The notes beneath the pieces are model-generated. The model did no database searches and was not told the origin of the DNA. It worked only from the letters and a program-made list of their open reading frames with translations. Source: Crotophaga sulcirostris (taxonomy: Eukaryota > Chordata > Aves > Cuculiformes > Crotophagidae). Taken from it: a stretch of 64,000 nucleotides of DNA. Below, in pieces: positions 25,218 through 37,900 of the stretch (its first letter is position 1; each line of letters starts with the position of its first letter). A program made the position numbers and the translations under genes. The stretch covers positions 601,295 to 665,294 of the forward strand of contig VYZB01000277.1 of the NCBI GenBank assembly GCA_013397455.1. Direction: 5' to 3'.

Positions 25218-27929
25218 TACTTCTCTCACCTGAGGGTAAATTCCTGATTTTCCTCTTTTAGAAGTCCAGGTCTTTCATTTTTCATTGCGTTAAATTCCTG
25301 AAGATGTTTGTCTTATAAATTAAAATGATGTATTTGTTTGGAAATAAATGCATGAATGTCAAAATAAATCAATGAAAGAATATCAAAGAATAATAGGAAT
25401 GAATGAGGCAAACATCACTCCAAGTGGGAAACAATGAAACCCTTATCATTCCAATTTGACATGCATAAATCCATGATGAGGCTTTATATACATTGAGTTA
25501 ACCATGCATGTAAGTGTTTGCAGGATTGAGATCTGACTTAGTAGTGTCACAGAAGTGCATAATTAAATGCATATACAAATTGAAGCACATATGAAAAAGT
25601 AGATTAAAATGGCATTGAGTAGACAAGACTTGAAAGTGTCCCCAAACTAATACTGTTGTCTAATTCTTAATTGAAAACAGTTAGGAACCTATTTTCATAT
25701 ATGTACTACTGTATCCAAGCAACATGTGCCCATCCTTTATAGGATATTGTAATTGGAGGAAATCAGATTCTCTCCTTCAAAAATGTAAAATGGCTTGAGA
25801 CATTTTCCTTTCTTTTTCAACTCCCTGAAACAGATGACTGAAAAAAGTTGCTTGCTGTTATGGTGCAGATGGTTTAGAAGACACTAAGACAGAGGTCAAG
25901 AGACTGTAGTTCTCACTGGTACTGATTTCTAGGTTACCTTCAGAAAGTTACTTCCATCACCTTTTTTCCCCCTGCCTCTTCTCTTCCTCTGCTCTTTATA
26001 GACACAGGTTTGGAGGGCATGGTTTCCTGTGGTTTGTTTTTATGGCACGCACGGTGTGCTTGGCTTTTGTCCTTAGAACAGTTCTGGCTGTACTGTCATA
26101 GTATGAGAAATGGTGTTTAAAATGACTGGTGTACTAGAGGAAAACTCAGCTTCATTCCTTCACGTTTACCAGTAAAAGGTGCTTTTGGATAGGATCTCAT
26201 GGTGTAACATCATCATTGTCTTCTTCCTATGGCAGTAAAGCCCTACTGAAACTAGGAACACCTCGAGTCAAAAACAATGCAGACACTGCTTAGAAGGACT
26301 CGGTCCTCATGTTTTAGTAAAAATAAGCACCATTCAAAGAGCCCAGACATGTAAAACAGGGCTCATTTCTGCTCTAGATGCACATGAATGCCACGATAGT
26401 CAGGTCAGTGCAAAAACTCGCTTTCGAACCACATCAGAAGAAAATACACTGCACCACAACACCCTGGTCCTGAAATACCAGCCTGTGTTCTGCCAGCCCA
26501 ACAGCTTTTTGACATTTTTAATCTGGCCATTCTCTTTTATTTTCTTTTTTCCTTTCCTGTTGGAATAGTAATAAACCTATGAAAAGAGATGGCTGTTGTC
26601 ACACTGATCTGAGGTTTGAAAAATGTGAGCTGGTTTAAACACAATTGTGGGGACTCTGCTCTTGCAGGGCTGGGGTGATGTGGTTTTTAATCATTCCCTC
26701 CCACCACCTGTGCGTGCCCTCAGTTTCCTTCAAAGAAGTCTGAACTGAGTGACCCAAAGCCAAAGTGATCCTGTAGCACCAGGGAGTGAAATCACAGGGA
26801 TATCAATAATAGATCAGGCAAGCTCTGGCTGTGCTCTGGAGAGACCTGAGCAGTACGAGTGCCCCGCGAGTCACCTGTGTGCAGTGGTCAGCAAACTGTT
26901 GTCCCAGCAGTGGCTGTAACAGCCAGCCTTTGGATGGGTTTGCTTGGCAGCCCGCTGACCCCAGGCTCCTGCACTAATCTCTGATCAGTAACCATCTGCT
27001 CCACGCAGCCCAAACGACGAAGCACTTTTCTAACTGTCAGGGATGACCTGGAGAAACTCATGGGGGAAATAAAACCATCAGCCACTGATTGGAATACTGA
27101 TAGTTGTCATTTAGTGCGGTGCTGCAGGAAACCAAATTATGCCTGTGCTCACTGCCTCACTGCTCAGCAACATTGTCAATTTGAAGTTAAATCTTCTTGA
27201 TCAATCCAGGCTCAATTTTGCCCCCTTTTGTTGTATTGAATTATGTTTCCTAATGGGAATAGTCTTCTGTAATCCAGTGGTATGCGTCACTGTAAGAAAG
27301 TGCAGTTACAGGATATGGTGTTTAAAAACAGTTTGTGTATTTTCTTGCTTTACTTGGACTAGCTCTGACCTGAGTTTTTAGGCAAGTCTGAAGTTACTTC
27401 TTCAGAGTGAAAGGTATTGTGGGAGTTTCACTGTGGTGCGAACATGAAAGGAATTTGGGTTATTGGAAGTTATTTTATATGGAGGAGAGATTTACTTTTG
27501 ACTTTTCCAATTCTTTCATTTGCTGTGGAGACATCGCTGCTCATAGCACACAGTCAGAGCACGGTGTACCTGGCTCCAGTTTCCCACATGTGGAGGGGCT
27601 CTCCACTCGTTTCTCGCTGGGGCTTCACCTGGAGGCGTGACCTGGCTCTGTTCCCAGCTCCCATGGACTGAGAGTGATGGGCTTTCTCTGTTGTGCATCA
27701 GCCAAGGGCTCAGAGCAGGGCGATGCCAAGTCAGCACACGGGTTGCTGGTGCTGGAAGGAGCTGACCACAGTTCCACTGCTGTGCTGTAGCAGTGCCTTC
27801 CTTCCCTGCCCTCCTCCTCTGGGCAGCGAGTGTCTGCAGCCACAAACCGAGCAGCTGGAACTTAATCACTCCAGCTATCCTTAATTAAGCCTCCGAATAC
27901 CCCTATCTGCTAGCCAAGTTAGTGCTAGC
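25218..27929. other. Non-genic unique sequence
   Basis: No gene or repeat family is recognised. GC content rises from about 26650 toward the MIR at 27930. Frames of 117 codons (-, 27516-27869) and 84 codons (+, 27417-27671) overlap on opposite strands and match nothing known to me. Confidence 0.5.
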
Positions 27930-28075
27930 CCAGTCCTACAGATGGTGACGTGGAGACACAAGGAGGTTAAGTAACTTGCCCAGGGCTGTGCAGTGAATGG
28001 TGACAGATCTCGGATTAGAGCTTGCGAGTCCTTGGCTCGCGGTGGCTCCGTGCTCTGCTGGACCGTGCCCAGCCG
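27930..28075 (-). repeat. MIR SINE, nearly full length, antisense
   Basis: Read on the plus strand, this follows the reverse complement of MIR in order. First comes a CTACAGATGG..GGAGACAC segment, then the highly diagnostic core GAGGTTAAGTAACTTGCCCA at 27963-27982. Next come GTGCAGTGAATGG and a GGATTAGAGCTTGCGAGTCC segment near 28013-28032, and finally a decayed 5' end with GTGCTCTGCTGGACCGTGCC. MIR spread before the split of mammals and reptiles, so a copy this readable in a bird is unusually well kept. It belongs to the tRNA-derived CORE-SINE group and was mobilised by L2. Confidence 0.8.
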
Positions 28076-29244
28076 GCCGAGTTGGTCATGCATGCTGCTT
28101 GCATCAGAGCCCTCTCAGCCAGAAAATCTTGTCTCCCGTCTCCAGGGGAAAACCTGTCATCCTCCCAACACAATCAAATCATTCAATGTTTTGGGCTTCT
28201 TTTCATTTATTGGTTTAGATTTAAGTGTTACTTCAGCTTCTCAGATGATTCCCCGAGTCCTCCCAGGATCACCTGGCTGATCATAAAGGATACTTTATCA
28301 CTTATGCACTGCCTGGGAAATCCATAGGTGTGGAATAGCTTTCATTGTTACATGCTGTTTGGAAGCAACGCAGACATCATGCCATTAATGTGAAATCACA
28401 GGCTAGCTGAGGAGCAGCTCTTTTTATGTACCTTATGGCCACTAAACAGGTGCTTTGCAAATGGTGGGTGGTGCATCGGTGTCACCATCGGAGATACTGA
28501 CACAAATGCTGGTCTTACACAAGAAGCTGTTATTTTTCAGAGATACTTTGTGCTGAAAGTGTCACCTCTTCCTGTTACAGGCAGTTGCATTTTTTGCCGT
28601 TTAAATTCCCAACTCCCTCTGGAAATGTGTTCCTCCTCTGCTGTTCCAGGGGAGGCTTCATCATGCCACACCTCTCCATAGCACAGTGGGACCCCAGAGT
28701 GTAGCAGACCCCTTCCTTCCTCAGCTTTGCACAGAGACCCTGGTGGCCCCTCACAGCCAGCATCCACACCCCGTTTCCCTACGCAGTTGGTGTGAGTGAC
28801 CAGGGTCCCCTGGACCCCTGCACCAGCTGCACTGTGCAAAGCAAAGTGTGGGGGCAGCCTCTGCAGCTCTGCTCCAGCAGTGTTTCCTGCAGGTACTGTA
28901 ACTCCCAGCTAGATGAGGGTCTGTGCCACACCTGTATCCAATGCCTCAGGCAGTGCTGTTTGAGGATGGTGGGGTGCACCCTTCAGATACTGGAGAGAGA
29001 GAGGCACCATTTGGCCCTCAGATTTCTTGTTGTGAAGTAACTTGTTCATGTGATAATCTCCTAAGGATTAAAAGGGCTAAAAAAAAATAAAATAATATTT
29101 GGTTATGTGATTGTAATGCCATGGATGGCTGACAGAGAGCAGAATGCAGCTCCTGGCTACCAGGCTTTCACTGCAAACTCTGCCTCAGATTGTTTAAATG
29201 TTTTTCTCTCTCATTCTGCATGTTGTGCATCTCCACACTTCCAG

Positions 29245-29321
29245 CTTCCTGCCACTGCGACAGTATGAAATGTCAAAAGAGAAGGATTATTCCTGCAGTA
29301 TCTCTAGCCCAACTGGAAGCA
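29245..29321 (+). other. Exon-like segment, unconfirmed
   Basis: The segment sits between a pyrimidine-biased acceptor ending in CACTTCCAG and a strong donor (GCA then GTAAGTGCC). It is 77 bases long. One frame is fully open: one leading base, 25 codons and one trailing base. A second, offset frame is also open. No protein family is recognised. Donor and acceptor look-alikes are frequent in this window, so chance is the leading explanation. Confidence 0.15.
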
Positions 29322-30155
29322 GTAAGTGCCAGAAATGTTAGGCAAGCGCCTGTTCTGACTAGACTGCCAGCTTCGTTTTGCCGGCCCGAAAGGTTCAGGT
29401 AGGTTGAGTAAGCTTTGGATCAGCACCCATGCTTCTGGGCACTTATCTGAACTGAACAGCCAAAGCGTTTGAGATCTGCCCGTTGCTTCTTGACACCAGA
29501 TGTAAACCCATATTGTGCTTGCAGGGATGGAGGGATTGCTGGCATGCTTGTTTGTGCATACTTAACAGTTGTGAGGGCATTAATTACTAGTATTTTCCAA
29601 TATTCTACTATTAGAATGCAACTTTAAACAAAGTATTTCTGATTACTTATTTTCATCTACTTCATTTTCCATTCGCTTGATCAGGGCTGAGTAAATAATT
29701 CAAATATTTCCCTTTGAGGAATATTTATTAAATATTTGACCATGAAATCCTTAGAGTAGTTCTGTATTTGAAATGATTTGTAAAAGTCTTTGATGCGTCA
29801 TTCTGGGGTTTTACTTTCTTTTTGGATTACGATTATTGCCAAATTTAATAGTACTGGATTTCTGTGTGATCCTGTGCTTTAGTTTGCTTTTCTGTATTTG
29901 ACTGTTACACAATTACCCAACACAGTGTAAACTGAAATTGAGAATTGAATACACAGCTGGAAATTATTTACAACCTTAGAATCTGTTGTTGTCTTATTCC
30001 TCAATGTTAGTTACAAAACCTGAGTGCTTGAATATTTGTAGGCAGTGGTAACAAAAGCTTTATAAATATTGTTCAGCTGAGTCTTAATCTTGACTTTCAG
30101 ATTCAAAAACCTTTTCTCCCCTACTCTTGATCTCACTCTAATTTCTATTGTAGTC

Positions 30156-30192
30156 CAGATTTACACAGGCCTTGATCTTATCTGTAAATCTG
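30156..30192. repeat. Short perfect inverted repeat
   Basis: CAGATTTACA at 30156-30165 pairs with TGTAAATCTG at 30183-30192 around a 17-base loop. Palindromic remnants with a CAGATTTACA-like arm are known among old amniote repeats, and the surrounding sequence (CTATTGTAGTCC upstream) fits that style. Assignment to a family is a guess. Confidence 0.45.
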
Positions 30193-32584
30193 ATTGCATT
30201 TACCCTGCTGCAGTTGTCTGTGTTCAAAATCCATAAATATATTCCTGTTACACCAGTATATGGATACCCGTCACTTTGCTGATGGTTCAGAGCACCGAGG
30301 GGGAAGGAGAAGGTGAGAGATAGGGATTATTCTGCCCTTCTGCCGGCAGAAGTGCAGCTCTGTTTCCCTCTTTCAATCCCTGAAGGCTCCTTCGGTGTGT
30401 AATCTCAGTGTGTAATGACACAGCCAAGTCAAGAGAACCAATAGTTTTTTTCTATCCCCAAAATAAATACATAAACAAATAAAAATCCCTTTCGAAGAGC
30501 TTGAGATGGAAGGAAATACAATTTCAGAGATAATTAAATTTTAACTTCAGGTATGCTGCAGGCATTTCCAGACAAGGAATTGCTTTGTTCTGGGTGAGTC
30601 TTCAGGAGAGCAGAGCCCATCACTTGTTGTCATCAACACTTGGACTGAAGTTTAGAGGATCTGAAAATGTTTCCAGATGGGAAGTGGTACCATTGCTAGT
30701 TTGGCAGAGCAATAAAAGGAATACTCAACTGTACCAATTAAAAGGTGTGAATGGCATGTTTATGGCTTTGTTCTTATGCAGACTTTCAGCAACAAATGCA
30801 TCCTGTATTGTGAGACTGCTGTGGTCTGAAATGATTCACTCTGATTTATATTCTTTAATTAAAGGTTTTTAACATTTAATTATATTGGGAAAATAGTATT
30901 GGTGCTTAGGTCAGTTTATAGCTCAGGAAATAATCTTATTTTTATTTTCTAGGCTGTGGTTGCAAAACAGAACTTCAGAATCTCCCTGAGTGGACAAACC
31001 TCCCAAAACATTAGGTGTGCAGAATTGTGCATGCACTTGCACAGCTTGCATAGCAACCCAATTATTGCACTTACCTGCTTTGCATGAATAATCACATTAA
31101 TTACTTGGGCAAGCTAGCTATGCATTATGCATACTTTTACAATCACTGGTTGTACTGTATGCTTGTAAATATAACTGAGTTTTTTCTAACTGTAGTATAT
31201 AATGTAATGAGAAAATTATCTGTGGAGTGGTAAAGTGGTAGCTTCTGTATTGCCAGGAAGGATTTCCAGCATGCAGCAATTCTAGCTGTGAACGTATCTG
31301 ATTAAATTACATGAGTTTAGAATGAAAGTTGAATCAGTAAAAAATGTTTTCATCTTCTTACTGAAGGCCAGAATTTTCAAGCTGCCTGTTCAGAGTTCTG
31401 TACCAAATTTTCTCTCCTCTTCATCATATTCTCCCCCAGATAATATAAATAAAACATTGCATAAATTGATACAGACTTAACAATTAAAAAAAAAAATCCA
31501 ACTAGTGATCTCAATTGTACAGTACATAATTTACCTTCCAGAAGATGGATGTATTCTGCAGGTCCACTTAGCTTGGTATGTTAAGTTCTTGGATACAAGC
31601 CCTACCCTTCCAAAACTCTGAACACAAAACTATCTCACAGGTTGTCTCTACCCGCCTGCCAAAAACTGTTGAAACAGAAAGGGGAAGAGATGAGGATTGC
31701 AAAGAATCCACACTTCTTCTGTCACTCAGACATACCAGGGTGGCTATCTTTTCTCTTCCTGGCACTGTTATCTATCTTATCTTTGGGACTCTTGTTCCTT
31801 GCTGGCTTCCAGTTTTTGTCTTGATTAAGTATGCAATTAGAATATTGGTGCAAGACTTCTTCATTCATTAGATGATGTCATGATTTCCAGGCACTGCATA
31901 TGTTGCATTGCTAGGTAGCACTTAGCAATGTTTGGATCCCCATCTGTTACCTCAATTTGGCACGTTGTGCCTGCACTTTAAACTCTAAAATGTTATGACA
32001 CTGTTTGCTGCATTTCTCGGTGCCAGGTGGAGTGGAGCCATTCCTCGAAAGATGTGTGTGTGCAGTGTAAAGGAATAAATAACTTGGAGTGGGCATTTGT
32101 CCTTGCTGTAACAGGTTGAGGGTGTCGTTGTTCAATACCCAGCACAACCCAAGCCAACTACTTCCCAGAGTAATGCTTCAGATTCATGTTAATTATTTAC
32201 TGGGAAGTTGACAGCTATTTGGACATTGTTGACTGTGGTTGTGTTTGTTTCGGTGAACTGCACACGCCTGTAATAGCAGAGGTCCTTTCCCATTACTGCA
32301 TCTTTGCACATCGCAGAGGGACGTGGTTGTGTTAAGCAGGAAAACTTCCTGCAATGTGTCTGCTTGCTTAATAATTCCTTCACGGCCAGTTTGTTATGTA
32401 TGTCTGTTCTCCAGGTACAGGTAGTGAGAACTACGTCCCTTCTTAACTTTGTGTCCTTTATGTCGCAGATAAAGGTTTGAAACAGTTCTCATTGTCTCTC
32501 AAACCGCCATAGCCATCTCCCTTTGTCTACATTAAAACTTTCAAGCCATCTTCCTCCGTTTTATGTTCCCCATTTTTTCCATGG

Positions 32585-32650
32585 TTTGGGTGGAAGTTTG
32601 GGCCAGATGACCTCCTGAGGTCCCTTCCCACCTAAATTATTCCATAGTGG
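32585..32650 (+). mobile_element. CR1 LINE 3' end fragment
   Basis: The stretch contains CCAGATGACCTCCTGAGGTC followed by CCTTCCCACCTAAATTATTCC, which is the terminal segment of bird CR1 elements just before their short 3' repeats. Only about 65 bases remain. It lies on the plus strand and ends about 23 bases before another CR1 copy in the opposite orientation. Confidence 0.75.
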
Positions 32651-32672
32651 TCATGCTCCTCCTGCCTTTCAC

Positions 32673-32845
32673 ACAGTATCGCAGTATCACAAGGTTGGAA
32701 AGGACCTCTGGGATAATCGAGTCCAACCTATAGCCCAGCACTAACACCAACCCATCATCTAAACCCTGGCACTGAGTTCCTCAGCCAGTCTCCTCTTAAA
32801 CACCTCCAGGGTTGGAGACTCCACCACCTCCTTGGGCAGCACATT
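32673..32845 (-). mobile_element. CR1 LINE, 5'-truncated, antisense
   Basis: On the plus strand this starts with two ATCGCAGTATCAC-like terminal repeats and continues with AAGGTTGGAAAGGACCTCTG and GAGTCCAACCTATAGCCC. These are the reverse complement of a CR1 3' end. It runs on through CACCTCCAGGGTTGGAGACT to CCACCACCTCCTTGGGCAGC near 32840, where the match stops. CR1 copies are normally truncated at their 5' end by incomplete reverse transcription, which this one shows. No coding part of the element is present. Confidence 0.9.
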
Positions 32846-34654
32846 CTTTCTTCTCCTGTGAGTACATAGTGGGCACCTTAGCAGCTTGTATGGAACCATA
32901 AGAACTGGAGTGATGAAGTCAAAAGCATTTTAATTATTCTACACAAAAATGATGAAATCCCTTCAAGATAACTTCACTAACAGTGACCTAAATACTCAAT
33001 TCTGTCTGTATTTCTCCTAAAATTCATCAGCTTTTAACTCCCTGTTGTGTCGGTATTCTTGAGAATTGGGTTAAAAGAGCTTAAAACTGGAGGAAATAGT
33101 AAACTGGCTTGTAGACAGTGCAAATATTTCAGTACTGACCCATTTCCAACACTTTATTTTTAGTGTGTGACATTTCACATTGCTTTGCATTGATATTTGA
33201 TGTGACAGTATACATAAACTTATGAAGAGAAGGAGAAAAAAAAGCCATTTTTTCTGGACAAGTACTGCTTCAGATCCAGTGGTCTGAAAGAGCCAAGGGT
33301 AGAGACCAGGTGAGTGGCACCCTCAGGGGCTGGTGTTTCCCATATGATACCTATAAAAAGATGTCATGTAACGGGATGGTACATTTAACCAAACCTCTCA
33401 GAATCATTTTATAATTTAGCAGTCACTGCCTGAGGAGCCCAAGGGATTTAAGCACAAAGAACAGTGAATAAAGCAGAACCCCATTAATGGAAAGGGCAGC
33501 AGGGCTGGAAAAATGGAGTGGTTTTTTTCGGTTTGCACTGGTCTCACTGGATGGCAGTGTGGTGGCTCTGACCTGAAGGGTACAAAACCAGGCCTGTGCC
33601 CCAAGCAGCGAGGGGCAGCGGGAAGAAGGAACACGATAGCTGTGTCAGGCAGCACAGGGGGAGAGCCAGTGGTCTGAACAGAGGAGATGTGTGCTTCCAA
33701 ATTCAGTCTCATGTTTGCTCTGCTGTTCTGCAGGAATCTCGTATGAGACAAGTTCTGATGATTTTTTTTTTTTTACATCATTTCTCTGAGTTTTCTTTTA
33801 AGTATCTTTGAGCTGCTGAACATGACTGATCACAACCTGGTGTGCAGTTGAACTCAGTGGCTGTAACTTCATTAGAAAAGAAGAGGGGAATGAACAGTGC
33901 TTTGAGCTATACTGTCTTATGCAGAACTCTGGCAATGTATGCTTCTTGGTCAGTATATAGCAGCCAAAGTTTATTTCATTTATTTTAGCAGTCTTTCAAG
34001 TATTTGTTCTCTTTCTCCAAAGGAACTAGACTTTAAATGAAGTTTACTCCCTGCATTCCAGACCATGATTGAAATACAGCCTTGAAAAATTGAAATGATT
34101 TGTCTTCTTCAGCGTTTTGTTATGCATTTTCCAGAGTTTGCACTGTGTAGATGTTCACCTGCAGAAAAAATAACAGAACCCAGAAACTTGGCTCTCAAGG
34201 AATTCTGCTTTTAGTAAGAGTGTTTGATTTCTAGTTGTTGCCCAATTAACCACAGCTTTCTCCCTGACAGTAGCTGTCACCAAAACCAGAGAATGAATGC
34301 TTGATTGAATTGAAAAACTGACGATTTCAGCAACAATTGAATCATCATCATCCTGTTCTGTTTTATCTAAATGGTAATTACTTTCTTCATGTAACTTTGT
34401 GAGTAGGAAACGCTGTATATTTCTAAAATGGATCTAAAAAGTGGGCACACATGATGCTAAAAAAAAACCTGTTGCAGTTTACAGGAAGCAATCTTTTTCT
34501 AGACCGTTACAAAGGAAGGGAGATTTCAGTGCTGAGAAAATGCATATTATTAGCTTGAGCGGAGGCCTTGACTGCTTGGTTGTTTTCTTTACGCTGACCA
34601 GAAGTGTGTTTCTTGCTGTATGTGGGAAAGGGGCTTGAGTTGAGGATGTACAAA
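32846..34654. other. Non-genic unique sequence between CR1 copies
   Basis: No gene is recognised. A 13-T run lies at 33762-33774. A 111-codon minus frame at 33416-33751 and a 71-codon plus frame overlapping it have no family resemblance. Confidence 0.5.
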
Positions 34655-34940
34655 GAGATTTGAAATGGGGATGGGCTTATAGTGATAGGACAAGGGGGAA
34701 TGGCTTTTAAATTGGAAGGGTGAAGGTTTAGGTTAGACATTAGGAAGAAATTCTTCACAGTGAGGGTGGGGAGGCCCTGGTTGCCCAGGGAAGCTGTGGC
34801 TGCCCCATCCCTGGAGGTGTTGAAGGCCAGGTTGGATGGGGCTTGGAGCCCCCTGATCCAGTGGGAGGGGTCCCTGCCCGTGGCAGGGGGGTGGAACTGG
34901 ATGGGCTTTGAGGTCCCTTCCAACCCAAACCATTCCATTA
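34655..34940 (+). mobile_element. CR1 LINE 3' end, 5'-truncated
   Basis: This is a clear CR1 3' region in forward orientation. It begins near ATAGTGATAGGACAAGGGGG (34680-34699). It then has GACATTAGGAAGAAATTCTT (34736-34755), CTGTGGCTGCCCCATCCCTG, GAAGGCCAGGTTGGATGGGG, GGAACTGGATGGGCTTTGAG and TCCCTTCCAACCCAAACC at the end. It lacks about a dozen bases in the AGGCCCTGG..TTGCCCAGG junction compared with fuller copies as I remember them. It carries no reverse transcriptase, so it is an immobile dead copy. The open frames across it are by-products of the repeat. Confidence 0.95.
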
Positions 34941-37900
34941 AATTGGCAAAAGATATGACCAGCTTGAAATATGACTTGCTTTTCCCTTAACTGATTTCTT
35001 CTGAGAAAAACATTGCTATCCTCTGAACGATAAAACTGCACAGTCTGTATTAGAGAAGAGATTTCGGGCTGGGTGGCTGAGTATATAGCAGGCAAAGTTT
35101 TCAAATTCAGTATCCATTGAAAATAATTTCTTTTATTTATTGTATTTAAAAGAGGCCTCTGAAGATACCAAGCTAGTAAGTATACTCTATTATGAGGGTT
35201 TTTTTATTTGTTAATGGCATTCTTTTCTGTGTAACTGCTTTTGACTTCCCTGTGACCTGCACTTTTAAATACAGCTTTGGTCTAGAGGCAATAGTGCTAC
35301 TAAAGCAGTTCAATTTCAGTTTCATGTGTGTGCTGTGTGTTTAGAAACTACTGAGCCAAATTTAACCCTACTTTAAATTCCTAAAAGTGAAATTGCACCA
35401 TATGAGAAGAGGGAGTTTTAGATCGTGACTTAGTGAGTTAAATGCCGGTTTCTTAAAAGGAAAAATGTGAGATACAAGGCAAAGATAGGCTCACCCTTGC
35501 AACCATAATTGTTGTGTCCCAGAAGAAGCATTTGGAAGCAAAGAATGGAAAGCTCTGCAATAGCTGAAATTTTATATCCCCTTTTGTGTCCTGGATGTAG
35601 TCCATGTTGCTGGGATCACCTGAGCTGCTGTAGGATCCTGCCCTATCTACCCTGCATCTGGGAGAGGAACTGTCTGTGAAAATGGTGTCTGAGCTTTCCT
35701 AAAGGTTATTGGCAATGAAAAGCACTGCTGAAAAGAAAAAGGGTTGTCTAAAGTGATACAATGTCTTCGGGACTGCAAGTGGTTTCAAACCCACTCTCTC
35801 TCACTTAGATTGGGTTAAATTCACTTTCTACCTTTAAGTAAGTAGGAACTGAGTTTTAATTGTGGCTGCCTACGGGTCAGCTGCAGCTCAGGCTTGGGAT
35901 TGATTGGGTCCTCTATAGCAAGCCAAAACGAACACAGGCCAGTCAGCAGGAGCAAACCCTGGCCAATTAGTTCCCAGTGCTATCGGCAATGCTATGGGAA
36001 ATCCATTTTTTTATCAGCAAGACTGCAGCTTGCATCAGCAGTCTCCATTCCTCATAAGCAGATCATTGACTTATAAATTCTTCTAGTATCTTTGGGAGGT
36101 TTTTATCCTCTAGCCTATTGCATGTACTAAATTTGAGGGGACATATCACTAGCTGTAGCAGTGGCAAGGCTAATATTTTCTTTCGGAATATTGTGTTATA
36201 TGTCAGATGAAACAGCAAATGCATTTTTATGGTGTGTTTTGCTGTCACAGAATTGCATCTAAGAAACAGAACATGCTCCCACTAGCAGCCTGTGTTTCTC
36301 CTTCTGATTTAATGGGGTAAATGATCAAGGTTTCTAAAACTGGGCTGAAAATTATGTTATGCGTTGCTACTCATTTAGAAAGCAGTAGAGGTTAGTAAAT
36401 AAAAGCAATTGATTAAGCATCCATCCTAAATTATAACAGAGCAGATGTGGTGTCACTAGTAATGTGTTCATGGGATTGAGTGTGCATTGCTGCATCCTTC
36501 CATTTAAATATGTGCTGCTGCTTAAGGAGTATGTATGGGATTCACTGCTGAAAATTGTCCTTACCAAATACGGGGCAGAAGTCCAACTTGTAGCCTGAAT
36601 TGGTACGGGACAGAACTGACTGTCGAACTTCTGGCACATCATCCCATGTAATTAATTGCATGTTTAATGTCCTATCTCAGCTGGGAAGTTGGCCCCATTC
36701 TACAGCTATTGTCTAGCAGTTGTGCGAGGAGTAATGTGTCACCACTTACAGTGCCCATCTGAAGAACATAATGATTTCAGGAAAAGTTTCCTTTATTTCT
36801 TAAAAAATGCTTGTTTGCATTGTCTTTCTATAAGTTTTTTCAAAACAATTAACTAGAAAAGGGAGCAAGGAAATGTGAGTTGATGGTTAGCCTTGTAAAA
36901 CATAAGGAATCTGTGAGATTTAATGGCTCAGGAAGATTAGAACCCCCTTGGTCTAGAGAATTTTCAGAGCAGAGCAAATAATAGCATGAAAACGATTTTA
37001 GTACATCACCACTCTCATAATAAATGCAGAGAAACCATGTGTACTGCAGGTATCTACACACCAAGTACAACAGTGTACATTTGCTGTGAAATGGTGCTAT
37101 TTCCCCATGATTAGCCCATTGTTTTGTAAGGACTGTCTTTCATCAAGGCTGTGTAAACCATCAAATACAGTGGGGCCTGATCCTGGTTGGGCTACAGTCA
37201 TATTGCTGCTAACAATAAGGCACACTAAGGTTTATTCTTTTAATGAAAAAAAATTAATTAACCCATCAACAGTTTAAGAGAAGCAAATGCACCTTCATGC
37301 ATCATCAAGGGACATTTGTATCTTAAATAGTGATAGATGGGTATTCGAAGTAAAAAAGGTATTTTATCCTTATTATCAATCACTGTCAGTTGGAGCCAGA
37401 TGACATTTCCTGTGATTGGGTTAAAAACAAGGACAAACAGAAAGAGGCTGAGGTTTTCTTCCTGAGTACGTAGATTAGACATGTTTGCATTTACAAATCC
37501 TTTAAACAAAGTGCTTATTGCTCTAACATTTTCAGGATGTTCCGCAGTGTAATGATTTGCCTCAGGTTACTCAAATCCCAGTTTTAACACAAGGAAGTGA
37601 TAGCATTAAGCACTAGTTATTCTGTATCCCTGGTGGAGTGTCACAGCCAGAGGATACCTGGACTGTTTGCTGTCAGGGTGTTTGGTTTTGAATCAAGACA
37701 GCAGGGAAAATTCACCCCTTCCCTGTTACTTTTTATCCCACCATGATGAGTCTGGGAATTCAGATTATAGGGGAGGACCCTAGGAGTGAAACTGGGGTTG
37801 TCTGTATGTTTCAGGTGTGTAGCTGTTCTGTGACTGTGCTTTAATGCTTTGCAGTGATGTGAAAAGTGAGATGTTAATAAGAGACTCTGTCTTGTTTTCT

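Larger units (their letters stand above)
28076..32584. other. Non-genic unique sequence
   Basis: A GC-richer segment at 28560-29010 carries opposing frames of 100 codons (-) and 82 codons (+, cysteine-rich) with no family match. A weak exon-like segment at 29245-29321 is listed separately. A 10-bp inverted repeat lies at 30156-30192. A dense series of TGCA-containing motifs lies at 31030-31145. A-runs are at 29079-29099 and 31486-31496. Confidence 0.5.

Noticed and set aside
28792..29040. Cysteine-rich 82-codon plus-strand frame
   Set aside because: The cysteine spacing does not match a zinc finger or secreted peptide pattern that I know, and an open frame covers the same bases on the other strand.
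34507..34990. Open frames of 143 codons (-) and 76 codons (+) near 34.5-35.0 kb
   Set aside because: They lie over the CR1 3' end, which is non-coding in this part, so they are by-products of the repeat.
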